Origin: Roseofilum reptotaenium CS-1145
Lineage (GTDB): Bacteria; Cyanobacteriota; Cyanobacteriia; Cyanobacteriales; Desertifilaceae
Direction: 5' to 3'
Assembly: GCF_028330985.1 (NCBI RefSeq)
Contig: NZ_JAQMUE010000088.1
Coordinates: forward strand, 1-64,000
DNA length: 64,000 nt
The translations under genes and the position numbers were made by a program. The notes beneath the pieces are model-generated. The model was not told where the DNA came from and did not search any database. It saw only the letters and a list, made by a program, of their open reading frames with translations. Below, one piece after another: positions 19,471 through 27,658 of this stretch; the stretch's first letter is position 1, and each line of letters starts with the position of its first letter.

Positions 19471-20525
19471 AACGCTATGGTTATCTTGGGTCAGATATTG
19501 TGGAGTTTAGCAACTTACTGCAAGCGTCCCGACAAGCCCAACGAGGCAAACGATTTAGGGACTCAGTGCTGGCATTCAATTATCACTTGGAACAGAACCT
19601 AGGGCAACTGAAACGAGAGTTAGAAGATCGCATCTACGAGCCGGGAGAGTACAACACCTTTTACATCATGGAACCGAAGAAACGGATGATTTCTGCGGCT
19701 CCCTATCGAGACCGAGTGGTTCACCATGCCTTGTGTAATGTTATTGTACCGTTATTCGATCGCTCCTTTATTTCTGACTCCTATGCCAATCGTGTGGGCT
19801 TTGGCACTCACCGCGCCCTCAAGCGCTTTACCAAGTTTGCCCGGTCTCATGATTATGTTTTACAATGCGATATTCAAAAATACTTTCCTAGTATTGACCA
19901 CGAAATACTGAAGTCCTTAATCCGCAAAAAAATTAAATGTCCGGATACGCTCTGGCTCATCGATACCATTATTGACCATAGCAATGAACAACCGGTTGCT
20001 ATTCACCATTTTCCAGGAGATGATTTACTCTCTCCTCTGGCACGGAGGCGAGGATTACCGATTGGGAATTTAACCAGCCAGTTTTTTGCTAACATCTATC
20101 TGAATGGCTTTGACCACTTTGTGAAAGAGAAACTCAGGGCTAAGTCCTATGTTCGCTATGTGGATGATTTTGCTCTGTTCTCGAATGACCGCGAATTTCT
20201 CAGGGAAGCGAGAGAGGAAATTGAAGAGTATCTAGGGCAATTGCGGCTAAAAATTCACCCGATTAAAAGTCAAACGTTTTCTACTCGTCACGGAGCAAAC
20301 TTTTTAGGATTTCGTATTTTCCCTGACTGTATTCGAGTTCGCAATGAAAACCTCAGACGATCCAGACGGCGATGGCGAACGTTACAAAATGACTACGCTG
20401 AAGGTAAAATAGAGATGGACTCTATTCAACAGTCTTGGCAAAGCTGGTGCGCCCATCTGGAGTATGGCGATACCTGGCAATTGCGTCAACAGGTATTTGC
20501 TTCACTGGTCTTTTCTAGGGAGTAA
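19467..20525 (+). CDS. DGR reverse transcriptase
   Basis: A 352-residue retron/DGR-clade RT that copies the template RNA with adenine-directed errors. Visible: a finger region with RYGYLGSDI at the start; [11 protein letters not shown] (RT motif with catalytic Asp); the DGR hallmark IGNLTSQ at 199-205 in place of the QGxxxSP of other RTs; the catalytic YVDD at 231-234; and a thumb region with [11 protein letters not shown]. All catalytic residues are intact, so it should be active. The gene overlaps avd by four bases and ends 17 bases before the template repeat. Confidence 0.96.
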   Translation: MKRYGYLGSDIVEFSNLLQASRQAQRGKRFRDSVLAFNYHLEQNLGQLKRELEDRIYEPGEYNTFYIMEPKKRMISAAPYRDRVVHHALCNVIVPLFDRSFISDSYANRVGFGTHRALKRFTKFARSHDYVLQCDIQKYFPSIDHEILKSLIRKKIKCPDTLWLIDTIIDHSNEQPVAIHHFPGDDLLSPLARRRGLPIGNLTSQFFANIYLNGFDHFVKEKLRAKSYVRYVDDFALFSNDREFLREAREEIEEYLGQLRLKIHPIKSQTFSTRHGANFLGFRIFPDCIRVRNENLRRSRRRWRTLQNDYAEGKIEMDSIQQSWQSWCAHLEYGDTWQLRQQVFASLVFSRE

Positions 20526-20542
20526 AGAAGGGGTAGGCAACT

Positions 20543-20661
20543 CCGGCTGCTTCGTGGGGGTTCTTGGAACAACAATTCAGACAATTGTCGCTCTCAGAAT
20601 CGCAATAGGAATGTGGCGGACAATAGGAACAACAACACCGGTTTTCGCGTGGTGTGTCCCT
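20543..20661 (+). repeat. DGR template repeat (TR)
   Basis: A 119-bp repeat 17 bases after the RT gene, matching the VR at 18894-19012 at a constant offset of 1649. In the VR reading frame it is rich in AAC/AAT codons (reading W-N-N-N-S-D-N, later R-N-N-N-T-G), the design that gives the widest amino-acid choice when A is mutated. It is not itself a gene. Confidence 0.95.
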
Positions 20662-20857
20662 TGGCGATTACTCTTCGCTCTCAGAACTCATTCATGGGAA
20701 TGAATGGGGGGTATTTCTGAAGAGTCAAGACCTATTCCTGGGATGTTCGCGAGAGCATCCGAAAATAAACCGGCGTTGGGCAGCTTAGTAGGTGATGTTC
20801 GCGAATATGACTCGAAAGGCTGTCCAATTCCACTCTTTTGTAATTTCCTAGTGGGGT

Positions 20858-20917
20858 GGGGCGGGTTTAGGGGATTGATTGGTGGGTGTTTTAGATTTGG
20901 GTATAACTCGCCCCTAC
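20858..20917. repeat. Palindromic GTAGGGGCG element, right of the DGR (inverted copy)
   Basis: GGGGCGGGTTT (20858-20868) and AACTCGCCCCTAC (20905-20917) are the ends of a palindromic element. Its 20892-20917 arm is the reverse complement of 16101-16126 with one mismatch. Together the copies bracket the DGR. Confidence 0.8.
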
Positions 20918-20968
20918 GGGGAATTTGTGATAAAATTAAATCTGTTTAGTAACGTTGATCGCCTAACC

Positions 20969-21133
20969 ATGTTACTTCAGCAAATCAAGGAAAAGCTAGA
21001 CCAACTCAATGATGAACAGTTAAACCAAATTGCTGATTTGATCCATGCAATTGAGGCTCGCGATCGTCATCCTACCGGACAGAATAGCACGTTGATTATT
21101 TGTATAAAGAATAATATTATTTTTAATTTTTAA
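20969..21133 (+). CDS. Small antitoxin-like peptide, possibly truncated
   Basis: From the ATG at 20969, 54 residues: MLLQQIKEKLDQLNDEQLNQ and then IADLIHAIE form a good amphipathic N-terminus like those of small cyanobacterial antitoxins. After about residue 38 the sequence becomes Ile/Asn-rich and unlike a protein, which suggests that the 3' end was lost. It is convergent with the next minus-strand gene and overlaps its 3' end. It may be the broken partner of the PIN remnant at 21.8-22.0 kb. Confidence 0.35.
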   Translation: MLLQQIKEKLDQLNDEQLNQIADLIHAIEARDRHPTGQNSTLIICIKNNIIFNF

Positions 21134-21341
21134 TTGAAGTACAGAGTGCTGTGGCTAAGGGTTCCGAAAGCTCAATAGGCATAAAATACCCTTGAGGATA
21201 CAAATAATCTTCTCCAGATTCATCAATCACACGAATCATATCCTGCAAATTGGCGTGCCGATCTGGAAGAGTTTGATAAATTTTCCGTAATTCCAAAGAA
21301 GCCGGATAACCTTGATTATTAATGCACACTACAAATTCCAT
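21123..21341 (-). CDS. Small conserved cyanobacterial protein of a TA-like cassette
   Basis: A 72-residue protein, MEFVVCINNQGYPASLELRK with IRVIDESGEDYLYPQGYF and then IELSEPL. This is a pattern I recognise as very common in cyanobacteria, usually next to a small partner gene, and often taken as toxin-antitoxin-like. Biochemical function is unknown. It is the third gene of a minus-strand set, 9 bases after the 77-residue gene. Confidence 0.7.
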   Translation of the reverse strand: MEFVVCINNQGYPASLELRKIYQTLPDRHANLQDMIRVIDESGEDYLYPQGYFMPIELSEPLATALCTSIKN

Positions 21342-21350
21342 AAACTAAAT

Positions 21351-21584
21351 TTACTCCAAAATATATTTAATCTTGATTTCTTTTTTACCGATCCCATGAG
21401 CTTCATACCAGTGCAATTCAGCTTCACAGATGGTTCCATTCTCTAACTCAATAGTAGCAATTCCCTTTAACTTACGCCAGCGACCCGATCCATAAACTTT
21501 TCGCAACCGTTCAATCTCTCGAATAGAGTTTCCAACGGCAATAATTTCAATACTTTTAATTTCCCCAAATATCTCAAAGTTCAC
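21351..21584 (-). CDS. Small conserved protein, possible toxin of a TA-like cassette
   Basis: A 77-residue beta-rich basic protein containing IEIIAVGNSIREIERLRKVY, then GSGRWRKLKGIATIELENG and EAELHWYEAHGIGKKEIKIK. Members of this type are widespread small cyanobacterial proteins. The composition (basic, compact, coupled to an acidic upstream partner) fits a toxin, but that is inference. Its start overlaps the stop of the upstream gene (ATGA at 21581-21584). Confidence 0.7.
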   Translation of the reverse strand: MNFEIFGEIKSIEIIAVGNSIREIERLRKVYGSGRWRKLKGIATIELENGTICEAELHWYEAHGIGKKEIKIKYILE

Positions 21585-21805
21585 TTCAGTAATTTATCTT
21601 GCAGATTCGACCAAATATCTCGATTAATTTGCTCGGACAGATTTTCTGCGTCTGTTTCATATAACTGGCTACGGTTCCTGATGATTTCTAGTTCCAGATA
21701 ATCTAAGAATTTTGTCATTCGATCCTGACTGATTAAATTGCGATCGATCTTGACCACAATATCTTCATTCTCAAGTGTTATTTCATATAAGGATTTGTTA
21801 CTCAT
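21581..21805 (-). CDS. Small acidic protein, possible antitoxin
   Basis: A 74-residue protein, MSNKSLYEITLENEDIVVKI with a helical acidic C-terminus (YETDAENLSEQINRDIWSNL). It is first in the three-gene minus-strand cassette and translationally coupled to the 77-residue gene by a four-base overlap, the arrangement of many antitoxin-toxin pairs. No recognised DNA-binding motif. Confidence 0.65.
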   Translation of the reverse strand: MSNKSLYEITLENEDIVVKIDRNLISQDRMTKFLDYLELEIIRNRSQLYETDAENLSEQINRDIWSNLQDKLLK

Positions 21806-21807
21806 CC

Positions 21808-21979
21808 AAACCTCTGGCTAGATTTAGTGACCAGCGATCGCATCCTGGGAAAACGAACCCATGATGCTCGTTTAGTTGCGGTGATGATTTCTTATCATAT
21901 CACCCATATTCTCACGTTTAATCTTAGTGATTTTATCACTAAATCCACCCTTGTGGTGGTAGATCCCCATTACCGGTGA
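21808..21979 (+). pseudogene. Remnant of a VapC/PIN-domain toxin
   Basis: A plus-strand frame without a start, ending TGA at 21977-21979, reads LVTSDRILGKRTHDARLVAV and then MISYHITHILTFNLSDF and VVVDPH. This is the C-terminal third of a PIN toxin: the THDARLVA helix with its acidic residue and the ILTFNxxDF strand are typical. The N-terminal part with the first active-site Asp is missing. The three-gene minus-strand cassette lies directly before it, so it may have replaced the 5' part. Confidence 0.75.
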
Positions 21980-22184
21980 TAAAGATTTATTAGTTTTATT
22001 AGAATATCAGCAAATTCCAATTATGACTGTCAAGTTAGCAATGACAGAGTGGGACTGAGGATTTCCGATTGTATTACCCATTGGTAATATTAAGCTCTGT
22101 ATCGTTGGGCACGGTTTACTTTAAGAATCACTTACAATATAAGGTAAAGGTATTTGCCACATCAAATTTTTGGGAGATTGAGTC

Positions 22185-22382
22185 ATGTTAGTCATTATGA
22201 TGGACGATCGGATTATTTCACCAAAAACGGTTTGCCAAAGCTGTTGCTGGGCGGATCGCAGTGGTGAACCTCGTTGGAGACAGGGAAATTTGACCTGTGG
22301 TCATCCTTTGGCAAAAAGCGATCGCCACATACCGAATCAGTATGAATGTCAAATGGGATTCCGCATCGCCCAAATTAGTTAG
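22185..22382 (+). CDS. Small cysteine-rich conserved protein
   Basis: A 65-residue protein with cysteines in CQSCCW, LTCGHP and YECQMGF, arranged like a small zinc- or metal-binding module. The context TVCQSCCWADRSGEPRWRQG resembles uncharacterised cyanobacterial proteins. GGGAG lies about 10 bases before the ATG; an internal ATG (MMDDRII) is possible. It is convergent with the TPR gene. Function unknown. Confidence 0.6.
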   Translation: MLVIMMDDRIISPKTVCQSCCWADRSGEPRWRQGNLTCGHPLAKSDRHIPNQYECQMGFRIAQIS

Positions 22383-22445
22383 AAGTTGACTTTCATCCCT
22401 CAATGGGTAACCCAACACTATCCTTAAGTAGAACTTCAGTAAATT

Positions 22446-24098
22446 CTAGGGCGCTGACTTGCGGCTCAGGCTTTGTAAGCCTTGACGGGCGGTTTCTTGT
22501 TCTGGCTCTAGTTTTAAGGCTTCTTGAAAGGCTTCAGCCGCATCCGCATCTCGACCGGCTTTTTGTAACATTACGCCTAAAGCTGCCCAGACGCTGGCAT
22601 TTTGGGGGGCAAGACGTACAGCTTGAGCGTAGGAATAAATAGCTCTTTCGTATTGACCGAGGGAACCATAGGTTACGGCTTGATTGTACCAGCCTAGGAA
22701 TGAGGTTTCATCTAGGGCGATCGCCTCTTGTGCCGATTTTAAGGCGCGATCGTACTCGGTCAGATACCATAAGGCTACACTGCGATTAGCCCATCCATCG
22801 GCATTCTCTGGCTCGTAGCGTAGGGCTTGATCGTAGGCTCCTACTGATTCTACATAACGTTCGGCCGATCGCAACACCCTCCCCCGATTAAGCCACGCTT
22901 GCACATAATTCGGTTGCAGTTGCAGAGCGCGACCAATCGAGTCTAAACTTTGGCCATAGTCTTCTAAATACCAGAGCGTTACCCCTCGACTATTCCACGC
23001 TTCGGCAAAATCGGGACGAAACCCCACAGCGCGGTTAGCTGCAACTAACCCTTGTTCGAGTTGCCCTTGTTGAGTATAGGCAATTGTGAGTTGATTCCAA
23101 GCTCCCGCAACGCCCCTGTCTCCCCATGTTCCATCACCTTTGAGTGCCGCTTCACACGCTTTGATGGCTTCTTCATGGCGTTTGAGTTTATTCAACGTTT
23201 CACATTGCAGGACGAGAGCCAACGTAGAATCTGCTTGTAGGGAAAGGGCTTGAGTGTAGGAATTGAGCGCTTCTAAATCTCGCCCCATCTCATTTAGCGC
23301 CATTCCCTGTTGAATCCAAGCCTGTAGATTTTGGGGATTATTATTTAAAGCTAGATCGTAAGCGGCGATCGCCCCTTCTGCCAACTCACTTTGATTTAAG
23401 GCAATTCCTAAATATTGCCACGCCAGGGTTTCCGACTCATGTTCCCAGTTATCATTGATCTCAATCGCCGTTTGACAAGCGGCAATCGCATCCTGATATT
23501 GTTCCAACTCTAGCAGCGCCCCACATTTATAGGTTAAAACCAAGGAAGACTCTGGTTCTAAATTTAAGGCGCGATCGTATGACGTTACTGCATTTTGATA
23601 TTCTTCTAGAGCCATCAGAATCAAACCGCGCTGATACCAAGCGATGACGGGATTTTCCTGTCCCCAATTCGTATCTAAGCGCAGCGCTTCTTCACACGCT
23701 TCTAGAGCTTCTTCATAGCGCCCTAACTTCAATAAAGCCTGGCAGCGATAGGTAAACGCGCGGGAAAACTTGGATTCTAGACGAGTAGCTGTATTTGCCG
23801 AGGCAATGGCTTCAGCATAGCGATTCTGTTGTAGTAAAATACGACTGCGATCGGCCCACACTTGAGAATCTTTTGGTCTCATCAACAGTGCCTGCTCGCA
23901 CGCTTCCAGCATTTTGCCCGCATCTTCATCCACCGACAAATTACATAAATTCGCCCAATAGTCAAAATCCGCCAGTTGACGAAAAGGATCGAGAAATTCC
24001 AGTTGTGCATTCACCCGACTGGGAAAACCGCAGAGCATTCCCAGCACTACCCCAGAAAGAGAAATCCAAAATCTTCGTTTACTGCTCACGTTCATCAA
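22446..24098 (-). CDS. Exported TPR-repeat protein
   Basis: A 550-residue protein with an N-terminal signal peptide (hydrophobic FWISLSGVVLGMLCGF, likely cut after VNA near residue 32) followed by about 13-14 tandem TPRs (for example AWYNQAVTYGSLGQYERAIYSYAQA). The TPRs fill the rest of the chain and form a solenoid, so it probably acts as a scaffold in the periplasm or thylakoid lumen. No catalytic domain. It is divergent from the exported pentapeptide gene with only 21 bases between the starts, so the two may share a control region. Confidence 0.9.
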   Translation of the reverse strand: MMNVSSKRRFWISLSGVVLGMLCGFPSRVNAQLEFLDPFRQLADFDYWANLCNLSVDEDAGKMLEACEQALLMRPKDSQVWADRSRILLQQNRYAEAIASANTATRLESKFSRAFTYRCQALLKLGRYEEALEACEEALRLDTNWGQENPVIAWYQRGLILMALEEYQNAVTSYDRALNLEPESSLVLTYKCGALLELEQYQDAIAACQTAIEINDNWEHESETLAWQYLGIALNQSELAEGAIAAYDLALNNNPQNLQAWIQQGMALNEMGRDLEALNSYTQALSLQADSTLALVLQCETLNKLKRHEEAIKACEAALKGDGTWGDRGVAGAWNQLTIAYTQQGQLEQGLVAANRAVGFRPDFAEAWNSRGVTLWYLEDYGQSLDSIGRALQLQPNYVQAWLNRGRVLRSAERYVESVGAYDQALRYEPENADGWANRSVALWYLTEYDRALKSAQEAIALDETSFLGWYNQAVTYGSLGQYERAIYSYAQAVRLAPQNASVWAALGVMLQKAGRDADAAEAFQEALKLEPEQETARQGLQSLSRKSAP

Positions 24099-24119
24099 AC
24101 TCCATCTAGCTAAAGCTTT

Positions 24120-25346
24120 ATGAATATCTATCCCCTGAAACTATTTGTCCTCTTCCTCTTTATTTTTGCCCTATCTGCCGATGATGCACAAGCCTTTAGG
24201 CGCAGACATATGGAACGACTGCGACACACCCGTGACTGCGATCGCTGTAATCTAGAATCAGCTCCCTTACAAAGGGCTTTCCTTCGCGATAGTAACCTAT
24301 CCGGAGCCAACTTAAAACAGGCAAAACTGCAACAAGCAGATCTCAGAGGTGCATTTTTACGCCGAGCCAACCTTGAAGGCGCTAATCTCCGAGGCGCAGA
24401 TCTCAGGGGGGCAGATCTCAGTTATGCTAATCTTGCTGGAGCCAACTTACGCAATGCCCGTTTAGACGAGGATACCCTAATTGACCCCAAATGGCGATTA
24501 ACTTGGGAATTAATTAATCAAGGAGCAGAAAATCGCGATTTAGCCGGAGTAGATTTATCTGGAGCAAACTTAAGTCGCACTAACCTTGAAAATGTCAATT
24601 TAGAAGGGGCAAACTTAAACGGAGCCTCCCTACAAGGAGCGCGGTTAGTGGGAGCAAATTTAGACCAAACCAATCTGCAAAACGCTAATTTATTTATCTC
24701 TGACTTAAGAAGTTCCTCGCTCCAACAAACCAACCTCCAAAACACGGATAGCGTCATTGCTGATTTCCGTCGTGCTTTCTTAGATCAGGCTAATTTTAAT
24801 CGTGCTAATCTGCAAGGTGCGCTCTTAAGTGAGACCGATTTAAGCAGTTCGAGTTTTGAACAAGCCAATTTACGCAATGCGGATCTAGAGTCCGCTATTT
24901 TAGAAGGGGCAAACCTTCGAGGCGCTGATTTATTTACGGCTAACCTCAGAAATACAGAGTTAGGAGAAATTATCCTGCGTAAGGTCAATTTAGCTGGAAT
25001 CGATCTGCGAGATGCAAATTTTCAGAATACCCGGTTAATTCAACTCAACTTTACGGGTGCAAGATTGAGAAATGCTAATTTTGAAAATGCCTTTATCTTA
25101 AGTTCCAGTTTCCAAGATGCTGATTTAGTCGGAGCTAACTTCCGTTTTGCTGAATTGCGCCATACCAGTTTCCGCAATGCCGATTTAGAAGGGGCAGATT
25201 TCCGTGACATTGTCCTGTTAAATGTGGATTTACGAGGGGCGATTTTATTGAATGTTTCAACTGAAAATATTAGTCTAATTAGAACCCATTTTTGCCAAGC
25301 GATTTTACCTGATGGTAAACCCGGCTATTGTTGGCACACGCGCTGA
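24120..25346 (+). CDS. Exported pentapeptide repeat protein
   Basis: A 408-residue protein with a signal peptide (KLFVLFLFIFALSADDAQA, cleavage near residue 25), a conserved CDRCNLESAPLQRAFLRDSN entry segment, and then about 65 A(N/D)LXX pentapeptides. An insertion (DEDTLIDPKWRLTWELINQG) splits the helix into two blocks near residue 120. The C-terminus has a Cys pair (HFCQAILPDGKPGYCW). Likely a periplasmic or lumenal beta-helix. Ligand unknown. Confidence 0.9.
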   Translation: MNIYPLKLFVLFLFIFALSADDAQAFRRRHMERLRHTRDCDRCNLESAPLQRAFLRDSNLSGANLKQAKLQQADLRGAFLRRANLEGANLRGADLRGADLSYANLAGANLRNARLDEDTLIDPKWRLTWELINQGAENRDLAGVDLSGANLSRTNLENVNLEGANLNGASLQGARLVGANLDQTNLQNANLFISDLRSSSLQQTNLQNTDSVIADFRRAFLDQANFNRANLQGALLSETDLSSSSFEQANLRNADLESAILEGANLRGADLFTANLRNTELGEIILRKVNLAGIDLRDANFQNTRLIQLNFTGARLRNANFENAFILSSSFQDADLVGANFRFAELRHTSFRNADLEGADFRDIVLLNVDLRGAILLNVSTENISLIRTHFCQAILPDGKPGYCWHTR

Positions 25347-25368
25347 AGATATCTCAATTCAATGAACC

Positions 25369-25394
25369 TGTAGGGTGGGCAATACCCACCTACA
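25369..25394. terminator. Short GTAGGGTGGG hairpin
   Basis: TGTAGGGTGGG and CCCACCTACA pair around a short loop just after the pentapeptide gene. It is a further variant of the GTAGG palindromic repeats and could terminate transcription, though no T-tract follows. Confidence 0.45.
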
Positions 25395-25496
25395 AATACT
25401 GGGAAACTACAAATATTAAAACTATCTGTAGATTGAGAAGTTTGATTTTTTTGCTTCTATGATTAGGGTCTAGCCTCCAATCGCGATCTAATCGTT

Positions 25497-26549
25497 ATGT
25501 GCAAAATCTTAGTGTCTCATCCGATTCACAGCAGTATCATTGAAGAGCTACATCTAGAACCGATCGATAACCTCTACAAGGAAAAGTTTCAACTGACAGA
25601 AATAGATCATCATATGCTTTATCACTCCATGGAGCATCAAGAGATTTTATATATTCCAGGAATTGCAATTGCCCAAGTTCCCGATGAAGCCAACGATCCA
25701 ACATTAATCGATTTAGCTCAAGCACTTTCAGGGTTTAAACCGGATGTTCTGATTGTGGGCAATAATGCAGTTCCAGAGTTTGCCCTTGGTTCTTGGAGAG
25801 AGGCGATCGCGTCTGAGCGTCCCTTGCTGGTGATTCGTCGAGGGGTAGATACCCGGGCAATTGATAAAGATGCGGCGCATAAATATGGGATTTCTGTGAG
25901 TAATTTGCCCGGCATTAATTCACCGTTTGTGGCTGAACATATGATCGAGTATTTAGAATTAGAGCAAGCCAAAGCTCAGGAGAAAATGGTGGTTTTAGGG
26001 ATTGGCAATATTGCTCAACCGATTATCTGTAAAGCAATAGAAAAAAAGTTGAAGATACAAGCAATTAGTCCCTCCCTACAAGAGGTCACAAGAGATCGGC
26101 AAGTATCCCGACTGCAAGAACGGGGTATTGATCCGGATCGCCTCACTTGTGCTGAGTCTTTAGAAAAAGGATTTGAAGATGCCTCTTATGTGGTAGTAGC
26201 AGTTCCTTGGGAGCATCCGCAAGGAGGATTAAATGCTGGAATGATTGATGTGAATTTGCTGGAAAAATTATCAAACTATGCCAAGATAGTTTCCTGTTCT
26301 CCTCCACGTATTTTTTCTGCTGATGCCCTAGCATTTATGAATGCACAAATGAAGAAGGGAAAGATCTATGTCCGCATCGATACGGCTAAACGGCTGGCAC
26401 AGGGAACGAAAGCAGAATATCCCCATTTAGACATCGCCTACGATCGCGCATTTGCGGCTCCAGAATGCCAGCGATCGCTCGATCGAGCCTGGCTTAAACA
26501 AGCCCAACAGTTTTGTCATCAAGCCGCTCTATCGTGTTTGGTAACATAG
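25497..26549 (+). CDS. D-2-hydroxyacid dehydrogenase-like NAD-binding protein
   Basis: A 350-residue protein resembling the D-isomer-specific 2-hydroxyacid dehydrogenases. It has LLVIRRGVDTRAID and VSNLPGINSPFVAEHMIEYL as in that family, then a Rossmann core VVLGIGNIAQPI. The position that normally carries the Arg reads SCSPPRIFSADAL, but the catalytic His of the PH(I/V)A motif seems absent (AFAAPECQRSLD). The substrate cannot be told. It could be a specialised or non-catalytic member. It stands alone. Confidence 0.65.
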   Translation: MCKILVSHPIHSSIIEELHLEPIDNLYKEKFQLTEIDHHMLYHSMEHQEILYIPGIAIAQVPDEANDPTLIDLAQALSGFKPDVLIVGNNAVPEFALGSWREAIASERPLLVIRRGVDTRAIDKDAAHKYGISVSNLPGINSPFVAEHMIEYLELEQAKAQEKMVVLGIGNIAQPIICKAIEKKLKIQAISPSLQEVTRDRQVSRLQERGIDPDRLTCAESLEKGFEDASYVVVAVPWEHPQGGLNAGMIDVNLLEKLSNYAKIVSCSPPRIFSADALAFMNAQMKKGKIYVRIDTAKRLAQGTKAEYPHLDIAYDRAFAAPECQRSLDRAWLKQAQQFCHQAALSCLVT

Positions 26550-26591
26550 TAATGGTGGGTGATTGAAGGAAAGGCTAAAACCCGTTTTTTC

Positions 26592-26673
26592 CTATAGCAG
26601 AGAAAGAGTCAGTTAGGACATGGTTTAATACTGAAACCTATTCCCTATTCCCTATTCCCTATTCCCCATTCCC
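26592..26673. repeat. Partial MITE-like CTATAGCAGAGAAAGAG repeat plus CCCTATT heptads
   Basis: CTATAGCAGAGAAAGAG followed by TTAGGACATGG (26592-26623) matches one end of the larger palindromic element at 32889-33003. It is followed by tandem CCCTATT heptads (26639-26673) that reach into the 3' end of the glycosyltransferase gene. Confidence 0.75.
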
Positions 26674-27591
26674 AGCATAGGCGGCATAAACTCCCTGAAC
26701 ATTGTACCAATTGAGAAAAATGCGGGCGACTTCTAAGGCTAATTGGGGTTTTCCACGATCGATGAGCCATTGCAAAAGCGGAGCCATTGTCCGTTCATTC
26801 AGCCTTCCACCTAACGACAACACGCCCCATAAAATCCGATGTATCCAGGTCATTTGAATCATCATTCTCACGTCCCAAGTGGGATGTTTTTGATAGAATA
26901 AAACGCCCATTCGTCCGCGCTGGATTTCTTGGTCAATCATGCGGGGAATTTGCTCTAGGCTAAAGGCAGGATGCCAATGGTACCCAACTGCTTGGGGACA
27001 TTTAATTAACTTCAATCCTAGGTTTTTTAGGCGGACTCCTAATTCTAAATCTTCCCAACCATAGAGTTGAAATTGGGTATCAAACAGTCCAGCTTCTTCT
27101 AACCAATGACGGCCGATCGCCACATTCCCTGTTGCAAAGTAAGCCGCAGAAAAGTCTGTAAGCTTGTAGGGTTCGGCTGTTGGCTCGTCAAAATTGCAGG
27201 TATTAATCACTGCACCATAGGTAAACAGGCGATCGCTCCCTAACTTCTCCTGTCCCTCCCGCAACGCCTGAGCATGGCAGCTTAAGAAGGTTTCTGTCAC
27301 CACCAGATCGCTGTCGATAAAGATAATGGTATCGCCCTGAGCCTCCTTGACCCCCAAATTCCGGGCAGCAGCCGGTCCTTGATGTTCCTGCTCAAACCAC
27401 TGCACATGGGGCAGTTGCGCCCGTTCTGCCGCTAACCAGGCTAACGTTCCATCCGTGGAACCATCATCAACCACTACCACCTCATAACCTTCGATGTACG
27501 GATCGCTTAACTGCTGCTTCTCCAGCGCTCTCAGGCACTTTTGCAGAATCGGTAAACGGTTGTAGGTGGGAATCACAACACTGAAGAACAT
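26659..27591 (-). CDS. Glycosyltransferase family 2
   Basis: 310 residues from the ATG at 27591 (MFFSVVIPTYNRLPILQKCL); starts at 27612 or 27633 are possible. GT-A fold: VVVDDGSTDGTLAWL for nucleotide-sugar binding, DTIIFIDSDLVVT as the DxD-type metal site, and YGWEDLELGVRL as the acceptor-side ED motif. No membrane helices are evident, so it is probably a peripheral cytoplasmic enzyme of polysaccharide synthesis. The last codons and the stop come from the GGGAATAG heptad repeat, so the C-terminus may be of recent origin. Confidence 0.88.
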   Translation of the reverse strand: MFFSVVIPTYNRLPILQKCLRALEKQQLSDPYIEGYEVVVVDDGSTDGTLAWLAAERAQLPHVQWFEQEHQGPAAARNLGVKEAQGDTIIFIDSDLVVTETFLSCHAQALREGQEKLGSDRLFTYGAVINTCNFDEPTAEPYKLTDFSAAYFATGNVAIGRHWLEEAGLFDTQFQLYGWEDLELGVRLKNLGLKLIKCPQAVGYHWHPAFSLEQIPRMIDQEIQRGRMGVLFYQKHPTWDVRMMIQMTWIHRILWGVLSLGGRLNERTMAPLLQWLIDRGKPQLALEVARIFLNWYNVQGVYAAYAGNGE

Positions 27592-27658
27592 AGGCAATTC
27601 ATCATTACTCATTAACAATTTCCAGGTCGGCAATAGCCGAAACCATTAACACGAACTA

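Noticed and set aside
20464-20949. Plus-strand frames covering the template repeat and the region after it
   Set aside because: They read the TR in a different frame from the VR and continue into the palindromic repeat. No protein-like features.
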